Below are positions 46,525 through 55,610 of a stretch of DNA of 64,000 nt, piece by piece (the stretch's first letter is position 1; every line of letters begins with the position of its first letter). The notes under the pieces are model-generated. The model saw only the letters and a list, made by a program, of their open reading frames with translations. It did not search any database and was not told the origin of the DNA. A program made the translations under genes and the position numbers. Origin of the DNA: Trichormus sp. M33_DOE_039 (lineage in GTDB: Bacteria > Cyanobacteriota > Cyanobacteriia > Cyanobacteriales > Nostocaceae); NCBI GenBank assembly GCA_015296085.1, contig DVDT01000052.1, positions 48,605 to 112,604 on the forward strand, written 5' to 3'.

Positions 46525-48054
46525 ATGCAATATAAATCACGAGGGCAGCAAGTAATTCAAGCATGGGCAGATTTTGTGTCTACCCCTCTAGATGCTTTAC
46601 TACAGCAGCATATCAACACTTCTACCGAATCCGTTGTCTTGGATTTATTTCATGACGTAGCGGCTCATGTACCGGCTTATCAAGCTTTTTTGGCAGAAAG
46701 GGCTATTAGTCCCGATAATATTCAAACTATGGCGGATTTTCAGAAAATTCCAGCGATCGCTAAAGAAAATTATATCTCGCGTTATCCTCTGACAGATTTA
46801 TGCCGCGATGGAGAGCTATCAGGTTGCGATATGATTGCGGCTTCCTCTGGTTCTACGGGGAAACCCACATTTTGGCCGCGGTTCTTCACTGATGAACTAC
46901 AAATTGCTACACGATTTGAGCAAATTTTTCATGATAGTTTCGCCGCCGACAGCCAACGGACTCTTGCTGTAATTTGTTTTACCCTGGGTACTTGGGTTGG
47001 TGGGATGTTCACTACTAATTGCTGTCGCTATCTAGCTAGCAAAGGCTACCCGATTACTGTGATTACTCCCGGTAATAATAAAGACGAAATCTTGCGCGTA
47101 GTGCAGGAACTCGGCGGGAATTTTACACAGGTGGTTTTATTGGGGTATCCACCATTCCTTAAAGATGTGATTGATACAGGCATTGCTCGTGGTGTAGAGT
47201 GGCAACGCTATCAAATTAAGTTTGTAATGGCGGGTGAAGTCTTCAGCGAAGAATGGCGGAGTTTAGTCGGTGAAAGAGTGGGTTCTCAAAATCCCTGCTA
47301 TGATTTTGCATCCCTTTACGGTACAGCCGATGCGGGGGTGTTGGGTAATGAAACGCCTTTGAGCATTTGCATTCGTCGGTTTCTGGCACAAAATCCTGAT
47401 GCTGCTAAGGCTTTATTTGGGGAATCTCGTTTACCGACTCTAGTGCAGTATGACCCAGTGAGTCGCTTTTTTGAAGTTCAAGAGGGGCAATTATTATTTT
47501 CCGGTAATAATGGGATTCCGTTGCTGCGCTACAACATTCTAGATACAGGCGGAATTATTAGTTATGAAGCCATGCTGCAATTTTTGGCAGATTGGGGATT
47601 TAATCCTCTAGAAGATTTATCATCTCACATAGACGCGATGAATCACATCTCTACACGGGGTATTCACAAATTACCTTTTGTTTATGTATTCGGGCGGTCT
47701 AATTTTACTGTGTCGTACTTTGGCGCAAATATTTACCCGGAAAATGTCACAGTTGGATTAGAACAACCTGTAATTAAAGAGTGGGTTACAGGTAAGTTTG
47801 TTTTACAGGTGAAGGAAGATACTGATAAAAATCGATTTCTATTTGTTGTTGTGGAATTAGCACCAGAGGTAGAAGCTAGCGAAGACAAACGCCAGGCTAT
47901 AGCGGCCTCAATTCTCAACCAACTGTTGCGGCTGAATAGTGAGTTTGCTAACTACGTTCCTCAAGAGTATCAAACACCGGAAGTTATGTTAGCACCAATG
48001 GGCGATCGCGAATATTTTCCCATCGGCGTAAAACATCGTTATACACGCCGATGA
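46525..48054 (+). CDS. Phenylacetate-CoA ligase-like (AMP-dependent synthetase) protein
   Basis: 509 residues from the ATG at 46525. A TTG at 46510 lies within a heptamer repeat and is not preferred. The adenylation core shows AASSGSTGKPTFWPR (the P-loop of AMP-forming ligases), VMAGEVFSEEWRSLV, DFASLYGTADAGVLG (the YGxTE-type substrate motif, here YGTADAG) and FSGNNGIPLLRYNILDTG. The end VKHRY is short, so the usual C-terminal Lys region may be altered. Members activate aromatic or other acids with CoA. The substrate is unknown. It has no pathway genes beside it. It converges on the RND operon. Confidence 0.85.
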   Translation: MQYKSRGQQVIQAWADFVSTPLDALLQQHINTSTESVVLDLFHDVAAHVPAYQAFLAERAISPDNIQTMADFQKIPAIAKENYISRYPLTDLCRDGELSGCDMIAASSGSTGKPTFWPRFFTDELQIATRFEQIFHDSFAADSQRTLAVICFTLGTWVGGMFTTNCCRYLASKGYPITVITPGNNKDEILRVVQELGGNFTQVVLLGYPPFLKDVIDTGIARGVEWQRYQIKFVMAGEVFSEEWRSLVGERVGSQNPCYDFASLYGTADAGVLGNETPLSICIRRFLAQNPDAAKALFGESRLPTLVQYDPVSRFFEVQEGQLLFSGNNGIPLLRYNILDTGGIISYEAMLQFLADWGFNPLEDLSSHIDAMNHISTRGIHKLPFVYVFGRSNFTVSYFGANIYPENVTVGLEQPVIKEWVTGKFVLQVKEDTDKNRFLFVVVELAPEVEASEDKRQAIAASILNQLLRLNSEFANYVPQEYQTPEVMLAPMGDREYFPIGVKHRYTRR

Positions 48055-48093
48055 ATTTTGCGATCGTCTATTTGTATAGTAATTTGTGGCTAA

Positions 48094-51000
48094 TTAGACC
48101 CCCACCTTACTGTTAATCTCTGTCGTCGTATTTTTGTTAACTGAGGCTGATTTACGTCCTGAGAGATCATATAGTAAACCCATAAGTGCGGGTACAACTG
48201 TAGGGGTCAAAATCGTAGAGAATGCTAAACCACCAGTGAGGACAATACCTAATCCCTGGTAGAGTTCTGAACCTTGTCCTGGTAACACTGCTAAAGGTAA
48301 CATCCCTAACACACTTGTTCCTGCCGACATGAAAATGGCTCGGAGGCGATCGCTTGTGGCATTATACAGAGATGTATCATAATCTTCGCCTGCTTCCTGT
48401 AGTTGTAAGGCTCGATCAACTAACAGAATGGCGTTGTTGACAACTATACCTGTCAGAATTACAAACCCTAACGCCGTAATCATATCTAACGCTACATTCA
48501 TTCCTGGAATTTTGTTAGCAATGACTAGACTTAAAAGTGCGCCACTCATCCCCATTGGTACAGTCGCCATAATTACTACTGGGTACAAAAATGAACGATA
48601 CAAAGCCACCAGTAATAAATAAGTAATGAAAATCGAAAAAACAAAGGCTAAAGCTAGTTCAGTGACAGTCGTTGCTAATTGGTCGGCTGAACCTGCCAAG
48701 TCTAGAGTGTAATCTGGGGGAAGACTCCCACGTAAAGGAGCTAAAATTTCTGTTTCGGTACGTTCTACTAGTGTACCGAGGGGTGCATCGGGTGCAAGGG
48801 AAACGGTAAGGCTTATTGAGCGTTCTAAGTTAACGTGATTAATCACATCTGGCCCTGTGGTTTCCTGTATTTCTGCCACGTCGCCGAGTTGTACCTGTCG
48901 CCCTTGGGCATATAGTGGCAATTGTCGCAGTTGTTCTGGGGTTTCGACGGCTGTATTTTGTAGTTCTACTGACACGTCGAGTTCTTCTTTGCCATCAATA
49001 TAATTAGAGGCGACGCGTCCCCCTAATGCAGATTCTACCATTGAGCCAATTTCGGCTTCTGAAAGTCCTACTTCTGCTAGCCGTTCGCGGTTGGGAATCA
49101 CTTGTAGTTCTGAAGCCCCAGCCACAAAGTTAGAACGGACGTTCTGCACGCCGGGAAGTTGGCGTAATTTCGCTGTGATTTGCTTTTCTAAATCACCCAA
49201 TTGATTTAAATCAGCCCCGACGATATCTACTTCAAATTCCTTACCAGGGTCACGAAAAATCGATATCCGCGACGGGATGATGAAACGATAGCCAGCAAAG
49301 TTACCGCTTTGGGCGCGTAATCGGTCTACCATTTCCGCTAGACCTGTAGTAGTGGCAAATTCTGGTTTTAAAATGGTGGCAATTCCCCGTAATGCTCCTG
49401 GACGGTCAACGTATAAAGTCCGCTCTACTTCTGGTTGCGATCGCAAAAATTTTCGTATCGGTTCAGATTGACGAATGGCTTCGGGAATGCTTGTCCCCGG
49501 TAGAGGTTCAGCCCTGACTACCACTAAGTTACGATTTCCTTCCGGTAAATAATCCGCTGGTGGTAGTAACAAAACACTGACAACCAATAACACTACAGGA
49601 ATTGACAGCACCAGCAACCGTCTACCAATTCGCTTCCGTCCTAATGACCAGCTGACAGTAGAGGCGAGGAAATTTTCTAATTTAACCTGGAAATGCCGGA
49701 ATACTAAGGAAGTTTTGGCAACGGCGCGTTCTAACCAATTACCGCCCCGATATTCTCCGCCCGCCATCATTTGCATTGCTTCTGATTGCTTGAGAAACAA
49801 TCCCGACAGCATGGGAACTAGGGTTAAGGCCGCAAATAGGGAAAATAGGGAAGAAGCAGAAAGCGTAATTGCCATATCTGCATATAGTTGTCCGGCTTCA
49901 CCAGTCACCATAATTAACGGTGCAAATACCACCACGTTGGTTAAGGTAGAACCCAGCATTGCCCCCCAGACTTCCTGAGTCGCCTCGATAGCTGCGCGCA
50001 TGGGACTTTTACCCTGCTGCATCTGGGTGAAGATATTTTCAATTACCACGATCGCATTATCTACGACCATACCCACAGCAAAGGCTAGTCCTGCCAAACT
50101 GATAATGTTGAGTGTTCGTCCCAACGCAGACATAACAATAAACACCATCACTAGGGTTGTAGGGATGGTAATTGCCACTACCGCCACGGTACGCATTGAG
50201 CCAAGGAACAAAATCAAGACGATGGTAGCGAGTAACGCCCCTGTAACTAAGTTACCTTGCACAAACTCCACCGATTGATTGATATATTGACTCTCATCGT
50301 AGTTATAAGCAAAGCGAATCCCTTGATTTTGTTGATCAAACTCCGCTTGCAGTGCGGTAATTTCTGCCCTGACACCTTTTGCTACCTCTGGCACATTCGC
50401 CCCAATTTGACGAATTACGCCAATGGCTACCCCTGGTTTAGTGTTGAAAATCAAAGCACTATCTTGGGGTTTGCGTCCCATCTGTACTTGTGCCACATCC
50501 CGAAGGTAAACTGTACCTGATTGGCCACGACGCAGGACAAAACCCTCAATTTCTGATAAATCTTGCGATCGGCTGATGGTGCGAACTCGGTATTCTCTGC
50601 GTCCTAAAATTAAAGGGCCGCCCCGAATATCGCGGTTATTATCTCTCAGTACCTGGACAACATCACCGATAGTTAAATTGCGATCGCTTAATGCCTTCGG
50701 GTCAACTTTGACCTCTACTTCCCGTTGTTGTCCACCCACTAACAGAAATTGCCCAGTTCCCTGCACTCGTCGCAATCTGGGAATTACCACTTCCTCCGCT
50801 AAATCGCGGTAGCGGTTAGAATCTGGCTCAAACCCTTCTTTGGTATCAAAGGGAATCCACATCATTGGTGAGCTGTTAGCACCCACCATTTCCACACTCG
50901 ATTCTTGGGCTTCTGGGGGTAAATCGTTCACCTGCTGCAAACGGTTGATCACATCAATCATCCGTTCCTGCACGTTAGCATTCTGGTCAAATTCCAGAGT

Positions 51001-51273
51001 AATGCTACTGCGTCCTGCACGGGAGTTACTGCTGATTTCCTGAACTCCCAACACCTGTTCCATCTGTTCCTCAATGGGACGGGTGATTAAATCTTCCACC
51101 TCTGATGGCCCTGCCCCTGGATAGGTTGTAGTAATAGTAATTTCCGGGCGATCGCCTCCCGGTTGTAATTCCAATGGCAACTGGATGAGGGAGAATACAC
51201 CCAAGATTGATAGTAAGCAGAATAAGACAAAAGTACCGTGTCGCCAACGTACAGCCGTTTCGATGAATTTCAT
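48094..51273 (-). CDS. RND efflux permease (HAE1/AcrB-type)
   Basis: 1059 residues, near the normal size. It has an N-terminal membrane helix with RWRHGTFVLFCLLSILG, the porter-domain start ITITTTYPGAGPSEVEDLITRPIE, and a core TM block with GLAFAVGMVVDNAIVVIENI (the Asp of the proton relay in TM4) and later GFVILTGIVVNNAILLVDRAL. About 12 helices in two related halves. It exports drugs, lipids or other compounds with a periplasmic adaptor and a TolC-type channel. Its adaptor gene lies 145 bases upstream on the same strand. A channel gene is absent, so it must use one elsewhere. Confidence 0.95.
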   Translation of the reverse strand: MKFIETAVRWRHGTFVLFCLLSILGVFSLIQLPLELQPGGDRPEITITTTYPGAGPSEVEDLITRPIEEQMEQVLGVQEISSNSRAGRSSITLEFDQNANVQERMIDVINRLQQVNDLPPEAQESSVEMVGANSSPMMWIPFDTKEGFEPDSNRYRDLAEEVVIPRLRRVQGTGQFLLVGGQQREVEVKVDPKALSDRNLTIGDVVQVLRDNNRDIRGGPLILGRREYRVRTISRSQDLSEIEGFVLRRGQSGTVYLRDVAQVQMGRKPQDSALIFNTKPGVAIGVIRQIGANVPEVAKGVRAEITALQAEFDQQNQGIRFAYNYDESQYINQSVEFVQGNLVTGALLATIVLILFLGSMRTVAVVAITIPTTLVMVFIVMSALGRTLNIISLAGLAFAVGMVVDNAIVVIENIFTQMQQGKSPMRAAIEATQEVWGAMLGSTLTNVVVFAPLIMVTGEAGQLYADMAITLSASSLFSLFAALTLVPMLSGLFLKQSEAMQMMAGGEYRGGNWLERAVAKTSLVFRHFQVKLENFLASTVSWSLGRKRIGRRLLVLSIPVVLLVVSVLLLPPADYLPEGNRNLVVVRAEPLPGTSIPEAIRQSEPIRKFLRSQPEVERTLYVDRPGALRGIATILKPEFATTTGLAEMVDRLRAQSGNFAGYRFIIPSRISIFRDPGKEFEVDIVGADLNQLGDLEKQITAKLRQLPGVQNVRSNFVAGASELQVIPNRERLAEVGLSEAEIGSMVESALGGRVASNYIDGKEELDVSVELQNTAVETPEQLRQLPLYAQGRQVQLGDVAEIQETTGPDVINHVNLERSISLTVSLAPDAPLGTLVERTETEILAPLRGSLPPDYTLDLAGSADQLATTVTELALAFVFSIFITYLLLVALYRSFLYPVVIMATVPMGMSGALLSLVIANKIPGMNVALDMITALGFVILTGIVVNNAILLVDRALQLQEAGEDYDTSLYNATSDRLRAIFMSAGTSVLGMLPLAVLPGQGSELYQGLGIVLTGGLAFSTILTPTVVPALMGLLYDLSGRKSASVNKNTTTEINSKVGV

Positions 51274-51286
51274 AATTGGGGAATGG

Positions 51287-51401
51287 GTATTGGGGACTGG
51301 GGACTGGGGATTGGTTTACAGTTTTGCTCTCTCTCCTACAAGAAAAGAGGCTTTGAATCTTACTCCCCTTCCCTCGTAGGGAAGGGGTTGGGGGTTAGGT
51401 C
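51287..51401. repeat. Heptamer repeat plus dispersed repeat in the RND intergenic gap
   Basis: TGGGGAC, TGGGGAC and TGGGGAT occur in tandem at 51291-51311, the CCCCAGT-type heptamer (STRR1) on the opposite strand. It is followed by an inverted copy of the repeat at 42384-42449 (CCCCTTCCCTCGTAGGGAAG, about 51326-51401). Both separate the adaptor and permease genes of one presumed operon. Confidence 0.8.
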
Positions 51402-51418
51402 TTTACTTCCCCTACTAC

Positions 51419-52768
51419 TTACTTCAAGACTTTCACAGGTGCGCCATCTTGCAAGCCATCGCCGCCACGTAGGACGATGGTTTGACCTGCGCTGAGGGTG
51501 GGATGATAGATGGCTACTTCCTTACCCATATCTGCAACCATCTCTACTTCCAGTTGTTGGGCTTTGTTATCAGCGACGGTGAAGACTAACCACTGATTTT
51601 GTCGTCTAGTTAAAGCATCTCTAGATACAACAAAACTAGCGCGATTTGAAGGCATATTTAGATTACCTGCGATCGCCATTCCGGGTAATAAGCCTGGTGG
51701 TGGGTTGTTAATTTGAACACGCACCCTTTGACGACGGGAGGCTGGATCGGCTGAGGGAACAACGGCTGTAATTCTGGCTCTTTGTTTCCACTGCGGTAAT
51801 GCACGGGCTGTGAGGTCGATGGTCATACCAGGGGTGACTTGACCACTAAGTTGTTCTGGTAACTCTAGGAAAATGTCGAAGCGATCGCCTGCTACTAAAC
51901 TGACAATAGGGCTAGAATTTTGGACTAAATCGCCGTTGCTGATGTGTCGCGTCTGTACTATCCCTGATTGGGCTGCAACAATCCGGGTGCGTTGCTGTGC
52001 TAGTTCCGCTTGGGCTAAGTTAGCCTTGGCTGCTGCGACATTGGCTTTTTGGGTGGCGATTTCTTCCCGAATCGGCCCGGCTTTAGCTTCGGCGAGTTGG
52101 GCTTGGGCTTCTAATAGTTCTCCCCGGATATCATCCAATCTGGCTTGTGCTTCCACTAACAATCTCTGCGATAAAGCCCCCTCTTTTACTAAGTCACTGG
52201 TACGCTGGAGATTATCTTGGGCTTCCCTCTCTCGTGCTTGAGTGGATGATACCACCGCCTGACGCTGGGCAATAATTTCGGGACGCGTCCCTACTTCCAA
52301 ACGGGCTAAATTGCTGATTTGCTGGGCTAGTTGTGCTTTAGCTTGGGAAATAGTCAATTGTTGATCAGAGTCATCCAAAACAGCGATCGCCATTCCTGCC
52401 TTGACGCGATCGCCTGGCTGCACTAGGATTTCTCTGACAACGCCACCAGTCTGAGCGCGGAGTGTAGATTGTTGAGTCGCTTCCACCTGTCCCAAAAGCT
52501 GTACACTTTTGGTAGCAGTTCCTGTTGCTAAGGTAATAGTTTCAATCGGACGCGGCGGTTGTGCTGGTCTTTGTTGAGCTACAGATGGTTGTGATGTACC
52601 ACCAGGAATCAACATCCGCCACAAAATTATACCTCCAGTGACAAGACCGATAATTAATAATGTCTGCAACCAGGGTTTGCCAGAACGGGCTGGTACTAAC
52701 TCGGAAGAAGACGCAGAAATGTCTGGCGGGGTTTCAGGTGTTGAAACTTGAGCTTCAGAAGTATCCAT
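51419..52768 (-). CDS. RND periplasmic adaptor protein (MFP)
   Basis: 449 residues. A membrane helix (about 33-55) is followed by the lipoyl half QTGGVVREILVQPGDRVKAGMAIAVLDDSD, a coiled-coil hairpin rich in Ala, Gln and Glu (about 130-250), the second half ARTRIVAAQSGIVQTRHISNGDLVQ, a beta-barrel (DIFLELPEQLSGQVTPG) and a membrane-proximal end with VVLRGGDGLQDGAPVKV. It pairs with the downstream RND permease to link it to an outer-membrane channel. Adaptor before permease is the usual operon order. The gap between them is filled with repeats. Confidence 0.93.
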   Translation of the reverse strand: MDTSEAQVSTPETPPDISASSSELVPARSGKPWLQTLLIIGLVTGGIILWRMLIPGGTSQPSVAQQRPAQPPRPIETITLATGTATKSVQLLGQVEATQQSTLRAQTGGVVREILVQPGDRVKAGMAIAVLDDSDQQLTISQAKAQLAQQISNLARLEVGTRPEIIAQRQAVVSSTQAREREAQDNLQRTSDLVKEGALSQRLLVEAQARLDDIRGELLEAQAQLAEAKAGPIREEIATQKANVAAAKANLAQAELAQQRTRIVAAQSGIVQTRHISNGDLVQNSSPIVSLVAGDRFDIFLELPEQLSGQVTPGMTIDLTARALPQWKQRARITAVVPSADPASRRQRVRVQINNPPPGLLPGMAIAGNLNMPSNRASFVVSRDALTRRQNQWLVFTVADNKAQQLEVEMVADMGKEVAIYHPTLSAGQTIVLRGGDGLQDGAPVKVLK

Positions 52769-52924
52769 AGCGTTTGAAGGCAGGCTATTGAGGGGTTCAG
52801 TATTGGAATTGCTAGAAATTAGCTCCCCTGTAGTTTTGCAAATGAATATGACAAAAGAATGACGAATTTTGTATTTAGATTAAAAAAGTTTACAGTCTGG
52901 TAACACTCAACAGTCCACAGCTAA

Positions 52925-53314
52925 TCACTGCACTGTTTGATATCGAATCAATTCTTTGACTCGTTCCTGTGATAAGCCTAATTCCCGGCTGAGTTTAGCT
53001 TCTAGTCGATGGGGTTCAGTGATTGCAAACTCAAATACCATTGTTTTGAGAATAGAATGATTGGTTGTTACTTTTACCACTGAAACACCTTGCATCCGAC
53101 GAATTTCTGCCTCAATCCCCACTACCTTTTTCATCATTTGGCGTGTTGATTGGGTATTGACTTGTACATATTTTTTGTGATTGTGGGTACGACTGAGTAT
53201 TTGATCTCCAATCAAACCACTTCCTAACCCAAAAACTAGCCCAATCAATGGTAAAGATAACCAAAACACAAAACCCAAGTTGTATAAGATGCGAACAAAG
53301 TGAGGTTGGTACAT
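52925..53314 (-). CDS. Small membrane protein, unknown
   Basis: 129 residues from the ATG at 53314. An in-frame start at 53383 would run through a GGGGATTGGGAATGGGG repeat and is less likely, and 53335 is also possible. One hydrophobic region (about 12-38, LYNLGFVFWLSLPLIGLVFGLGSGLIG) is followed by a soluble tail with VEAEIRRMQGVSVVKVTTNHSILKTMVFEF and SRELGLSQERVKELIRYQ. No catalytic motif. Probably a cytoplasmic-domain-bearing anchored protein. It is divergent from the response-regulator gene. I do not recognise the family. Confidence 0.6.
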   Translation of the reverse strand: MYQPHFVRILYNLGFVFWLSLPLIGLVFGLGSGLIGDQILSRTHNHKKYVQVNTQSTRQMMKKVVGIEAEIRRMQGVSVVKVTTNHSILKTMVFEFAITEPHRLEAKLSRELGLSQERVKELIRYQTVQ

Positions 53315-53441
53315 AGGGGATTGGGAATGGGGCATTGCTTTATTGTTAGCTTTTACCTTGATTCTGTGACATTTCTGCGTCACCTTTTTAGCTTAATGTG
53401 AGAATTAATAGGTACAAATCATAGTAACTTGAGTAAGTGCG

Positions 53442-54116
53442 ATGCTGATCTTACTGGTAGAAGATGACCCAGAGCAATTAGAGCCTCTGCGAGCAGCATT
53501 GTCGAAAGGCGGACATTTAGTGGATGCGATCGCAGATGGGGAAATAGCCCAATGGTACGCTTTTCGCAAAGACTATGATTTACTGATTTTAGATTGGATG
53601 TTACCCAAGGTCAGTGGTGTAGAACTGTGTCAAATATATCGTCAAGCTGGTAAAGTCTCACCAGTGCTGATGTTAACAGCAAAAGATACAGTAGCAGATA
53701 AGGTGATGGGTTTAGATGCAGGAGCTGATGATTACCTAGTCAAGCCTGTAGATGTGCTAGAGTTACTGGCGCGAGTCCGAGCATTGGGTAGGCGATCGCC
53801 AATGTGGCAAGGTGATATTCTGACCTTGGAGGATTTAAACCTGCACTTAGCCAGCTTGACTATTGAACGAGGTACAGCAACAACTCAACTTTCGAGTCGA
53901 GAATTCCAATTAATGGAATATCTGATGCGCCATCCCCGCCAAGTCCTATCCCATGATCAGATTGAACAAGCCCTCTGGAGTTACGGAGAAGAACCCGAAA
54001 GTAATGCTATCACCACTCTAGTTCGTCGCCTCCGCCAACGTCTGCAAGTCGTAGACGCAAGAGACTGGCTAGAAACGGTTCATCGTGTAGGGTATCGATT
54101 GAATCCGCCTAATTAG
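53442..54116 (+). CDS. OmpR-family response regulator
   Basis: 224 residues. Receiver 1-120 with acidic pair VEDDPEQ, phospho-Asp D51 in LLILDWMLPKVSG and Lys in YLVKPVDVLE. The winged-helix DNA-binding domain (about 130-222) has LSSREFQLMEYLMRHPRQVLS and LVRRLRQRLQ, ending with HRVGYRL. It is the partner of the sensor kinase that starts 93 bases downstream. The pair resembles RppA/RppB of Synechocystis in layout, as far as I recall, but the signal is not shown by the sequence. The intervening gap holds an octamer tandem repeat. Confidence 0.92.
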   Translation: MLILLVEDDPEQLEPLRAALSKGGHLVDAIADGEIAQWYAFRKDYDLLILDWMLPKVSGVELCQIYRQAGKVSPVLMLTAKDTVADKVMGLDAGADDYLVKPVDVLELLARVRALGRRSPMWQGDILTLEDLNLHLASLTIERGTATTQLSSREFQLMEYLMRHPRQVLSHDQIEQALWSYGEEPESNAITTLVRRLRQRLQVVDARDWLETVHRVGYRLNPPN

Positions 54117-54119
54117 GGG

Positions 54120-54175
54120 TGTAGGGGTGTAAGGGTGTAAGGGTGTAGGGGTGTAGGGGTGTAGGGGTGTAGGGG
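54120..54175 (+). repeat. 8-bp tandem repeat TGTAGGGG, seven units
   Basis: Units TGTAGGGG, TGTAAGGG, TGTAAGGG, then four TGTAGGGG follow exactly every eight bases from 54120 to 54175, right after the response-regulator stop (54116). Tandem TGACTAA-like heptamers then run up to the next start codon at 54210. Confidence 0.95.
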
Positions 54176-54209
54176 AAAATTACTAATGACTAATGATTAA
54201 TGACTAAAA

Positions 54210-55487
54210 ATGTTTGACTCTAGTCGCCGTAATCTTGCTCACTGGTTTGCTTTATCGATGGGGGGGATTTTGTTTGCTTTTGCGGGTGTGGGTTATTGTC
54301 TGAATGTGGAAGAGCAATTACGGTTGTTTGATGATGAACTGTTTCAGCAAGGTAAAACCTTTGCTACGAAAAATCAGTATTATTTATATCAAAGTCAATG
54401 GCAAAATCCCCCAGAGCAAACTCAGTCAGAAAATGGTACGCCCTTAAATGGAGGCATGATCTATGCTCGGTGGTATAACGCTAACAAGCAACTTGTACAG
54501 TTTATCGGCTCATCGGGTGCTAAACAGTTAACTACAGAACCAGTGTTTCAAACACTACAAGTACCAAGGAGTAGCGAAAAATCTCCGAACAATGAATCAT
54601 GGATTCGTCAAGTTACTATCCCCATTGTCCAAGATAAGGAACTTATTGGCTACTTTCAAACAGCCGCACCAATAGACTCTCTTCGCAACAGTCTCCATCA
54701 AGCTCGATTGTTTTTAGCTTTGGGTGTTCCGATTACTTTTGCTGTCATTGGGATTACTGGTTGGTTTTTGGGTGGCTTGGCTATGCGTCCATCTCTGCGT
54801 GCTTATCAGCAATTACAGCGATTTACCGCCGATGCTTCCCATGAATTGCGTACACCTGTAGCAACTGTACTAAGTAATGCGCAAGTTGCTTTAATGCCAC
54901 CGGAAGACATTTTAGAACAAAGACAGCGATTACAAAAAATTGTAGAAACAGCTAAGTCGATGAGTGTGCTGATTAATAACTTGCTGTTTTTGTCGCGTAA
55001 TGATGGTTCTCTAGCAGAGACTACATTACAACAAATTGACCTGCGGGAACTATTGCGATCGCTCTCTTCAGAATTTACCCCCCAAGCTGTCACCCAAAAT
55101 CTCAATTTCAGCACGCAGCTACCAGAACAATGCGTACTGCTCCGCGCTGACGTAAATCTGCTCAGACAAGCTGTGATTAATCTTCTTAGTAATGCTTTTA
55201 AATACACTCCAGCGCAGGGTAAAGTACAGTTGCGTCTTTTAGTCCAATCTCATCGCGCTATGATTCAGGTTGTAGATGATGGGATTGGTATTCCATCGCC
55301 CGATCTACCATATATTTTTGATCGTTTTTATCGGGTAGACACCGTTCGTTCCCGCCAAACAGGAGGCTTCGGACTGGGACTAGCGATCGCACAACAAATA
55401 GTCCAAGCCCATCAGGGACAAATTTCTGTTAAAAGTATAGTTGGTCAAGGTTCAACTTTTGAAATTGATCTACCTTTAAAGAGTTAA
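54210..55487 (+). CDS. Sensor histidine kinase, partner of the OmpR-type regulator
   Basis: 425 residues. Two membrane helices (about 10-30 and 165-190) bracket a periplasmic sensor with two Trp/Tyr-rich segments. The H box [11 protein letters not shown] (about 210), N box [11 protein letters not shown] and G boxes DDGIGI and [10 protein letters not shown] are all intact. It belongs with the regulator 93 bases upstream as a two-component system. The input is unknown. Its ATG is preceded by ATGACTAATGATTAATGAC, part of a heptamer array. Confidence 0.92.
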   Translation: MFDSSRRNLAHWFALSMGGILFAFAGVGYCLNVEEQLRLFDDELFQQGKTFATKNQYYLYQSQWQNPPEQTQSENGTPLNGGMIYARWYNANKQLVQFIGSSGAKQLTTEPVFQTLQVPRSSEKSPNNESWIRQVTIPIVQDKELIGYFQTAAPIDSLRNSLHQARLFLALGVPITFAVIGITGWFLGGLAMRPSLRAYQQLQRFTADASHELRTPVATVLSNAQVALMPPEDILEQRQRLQKIVETAKSMSVLINNLLFLSRNDGSLAETTLQQIDLRELLRSLSSEFTPQAVTQNLNFSTQLPEQCVLLRADVNLLRQAVINLLSNAFKYTPAQGKVQLRLLVQSHRAMIQVVDDGIGIPSPDLPYIFDRFYRVDTVRSRQTGGFGLGLAIAQQIVQAHQGQISVKSIVGQGSTFEIDLPLKS

Positions 55488-55582
55488 GGGAATAGGGGTA
55501 TAGAAAAGCAGGGACGGGGGTTTCCCCTAGGAACAACTGCCGTGGAGTATGGGAAGCAGGGGGAGAATAACTAAATAACCGT

Positions 55583-55610
55583 TGACTAATGACTAATGAC
55601 TAATGACTAA
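55583..55610 (+). repeat. Heptamer repeat TGACTAA, four units, supplying a start codon
   Basis: Four exact TGACTAA units at 55583-55610. The ATG of the following gene (55603) lies in the last unit (ATGACTAA). Confidence 0.95.

Noticed and set aside
51185..51495. Plus-strand frames across the RND intergenic gap
   Set aside because: They read through heptamer and dispersed repeats and antisense ends of the flanking genes.
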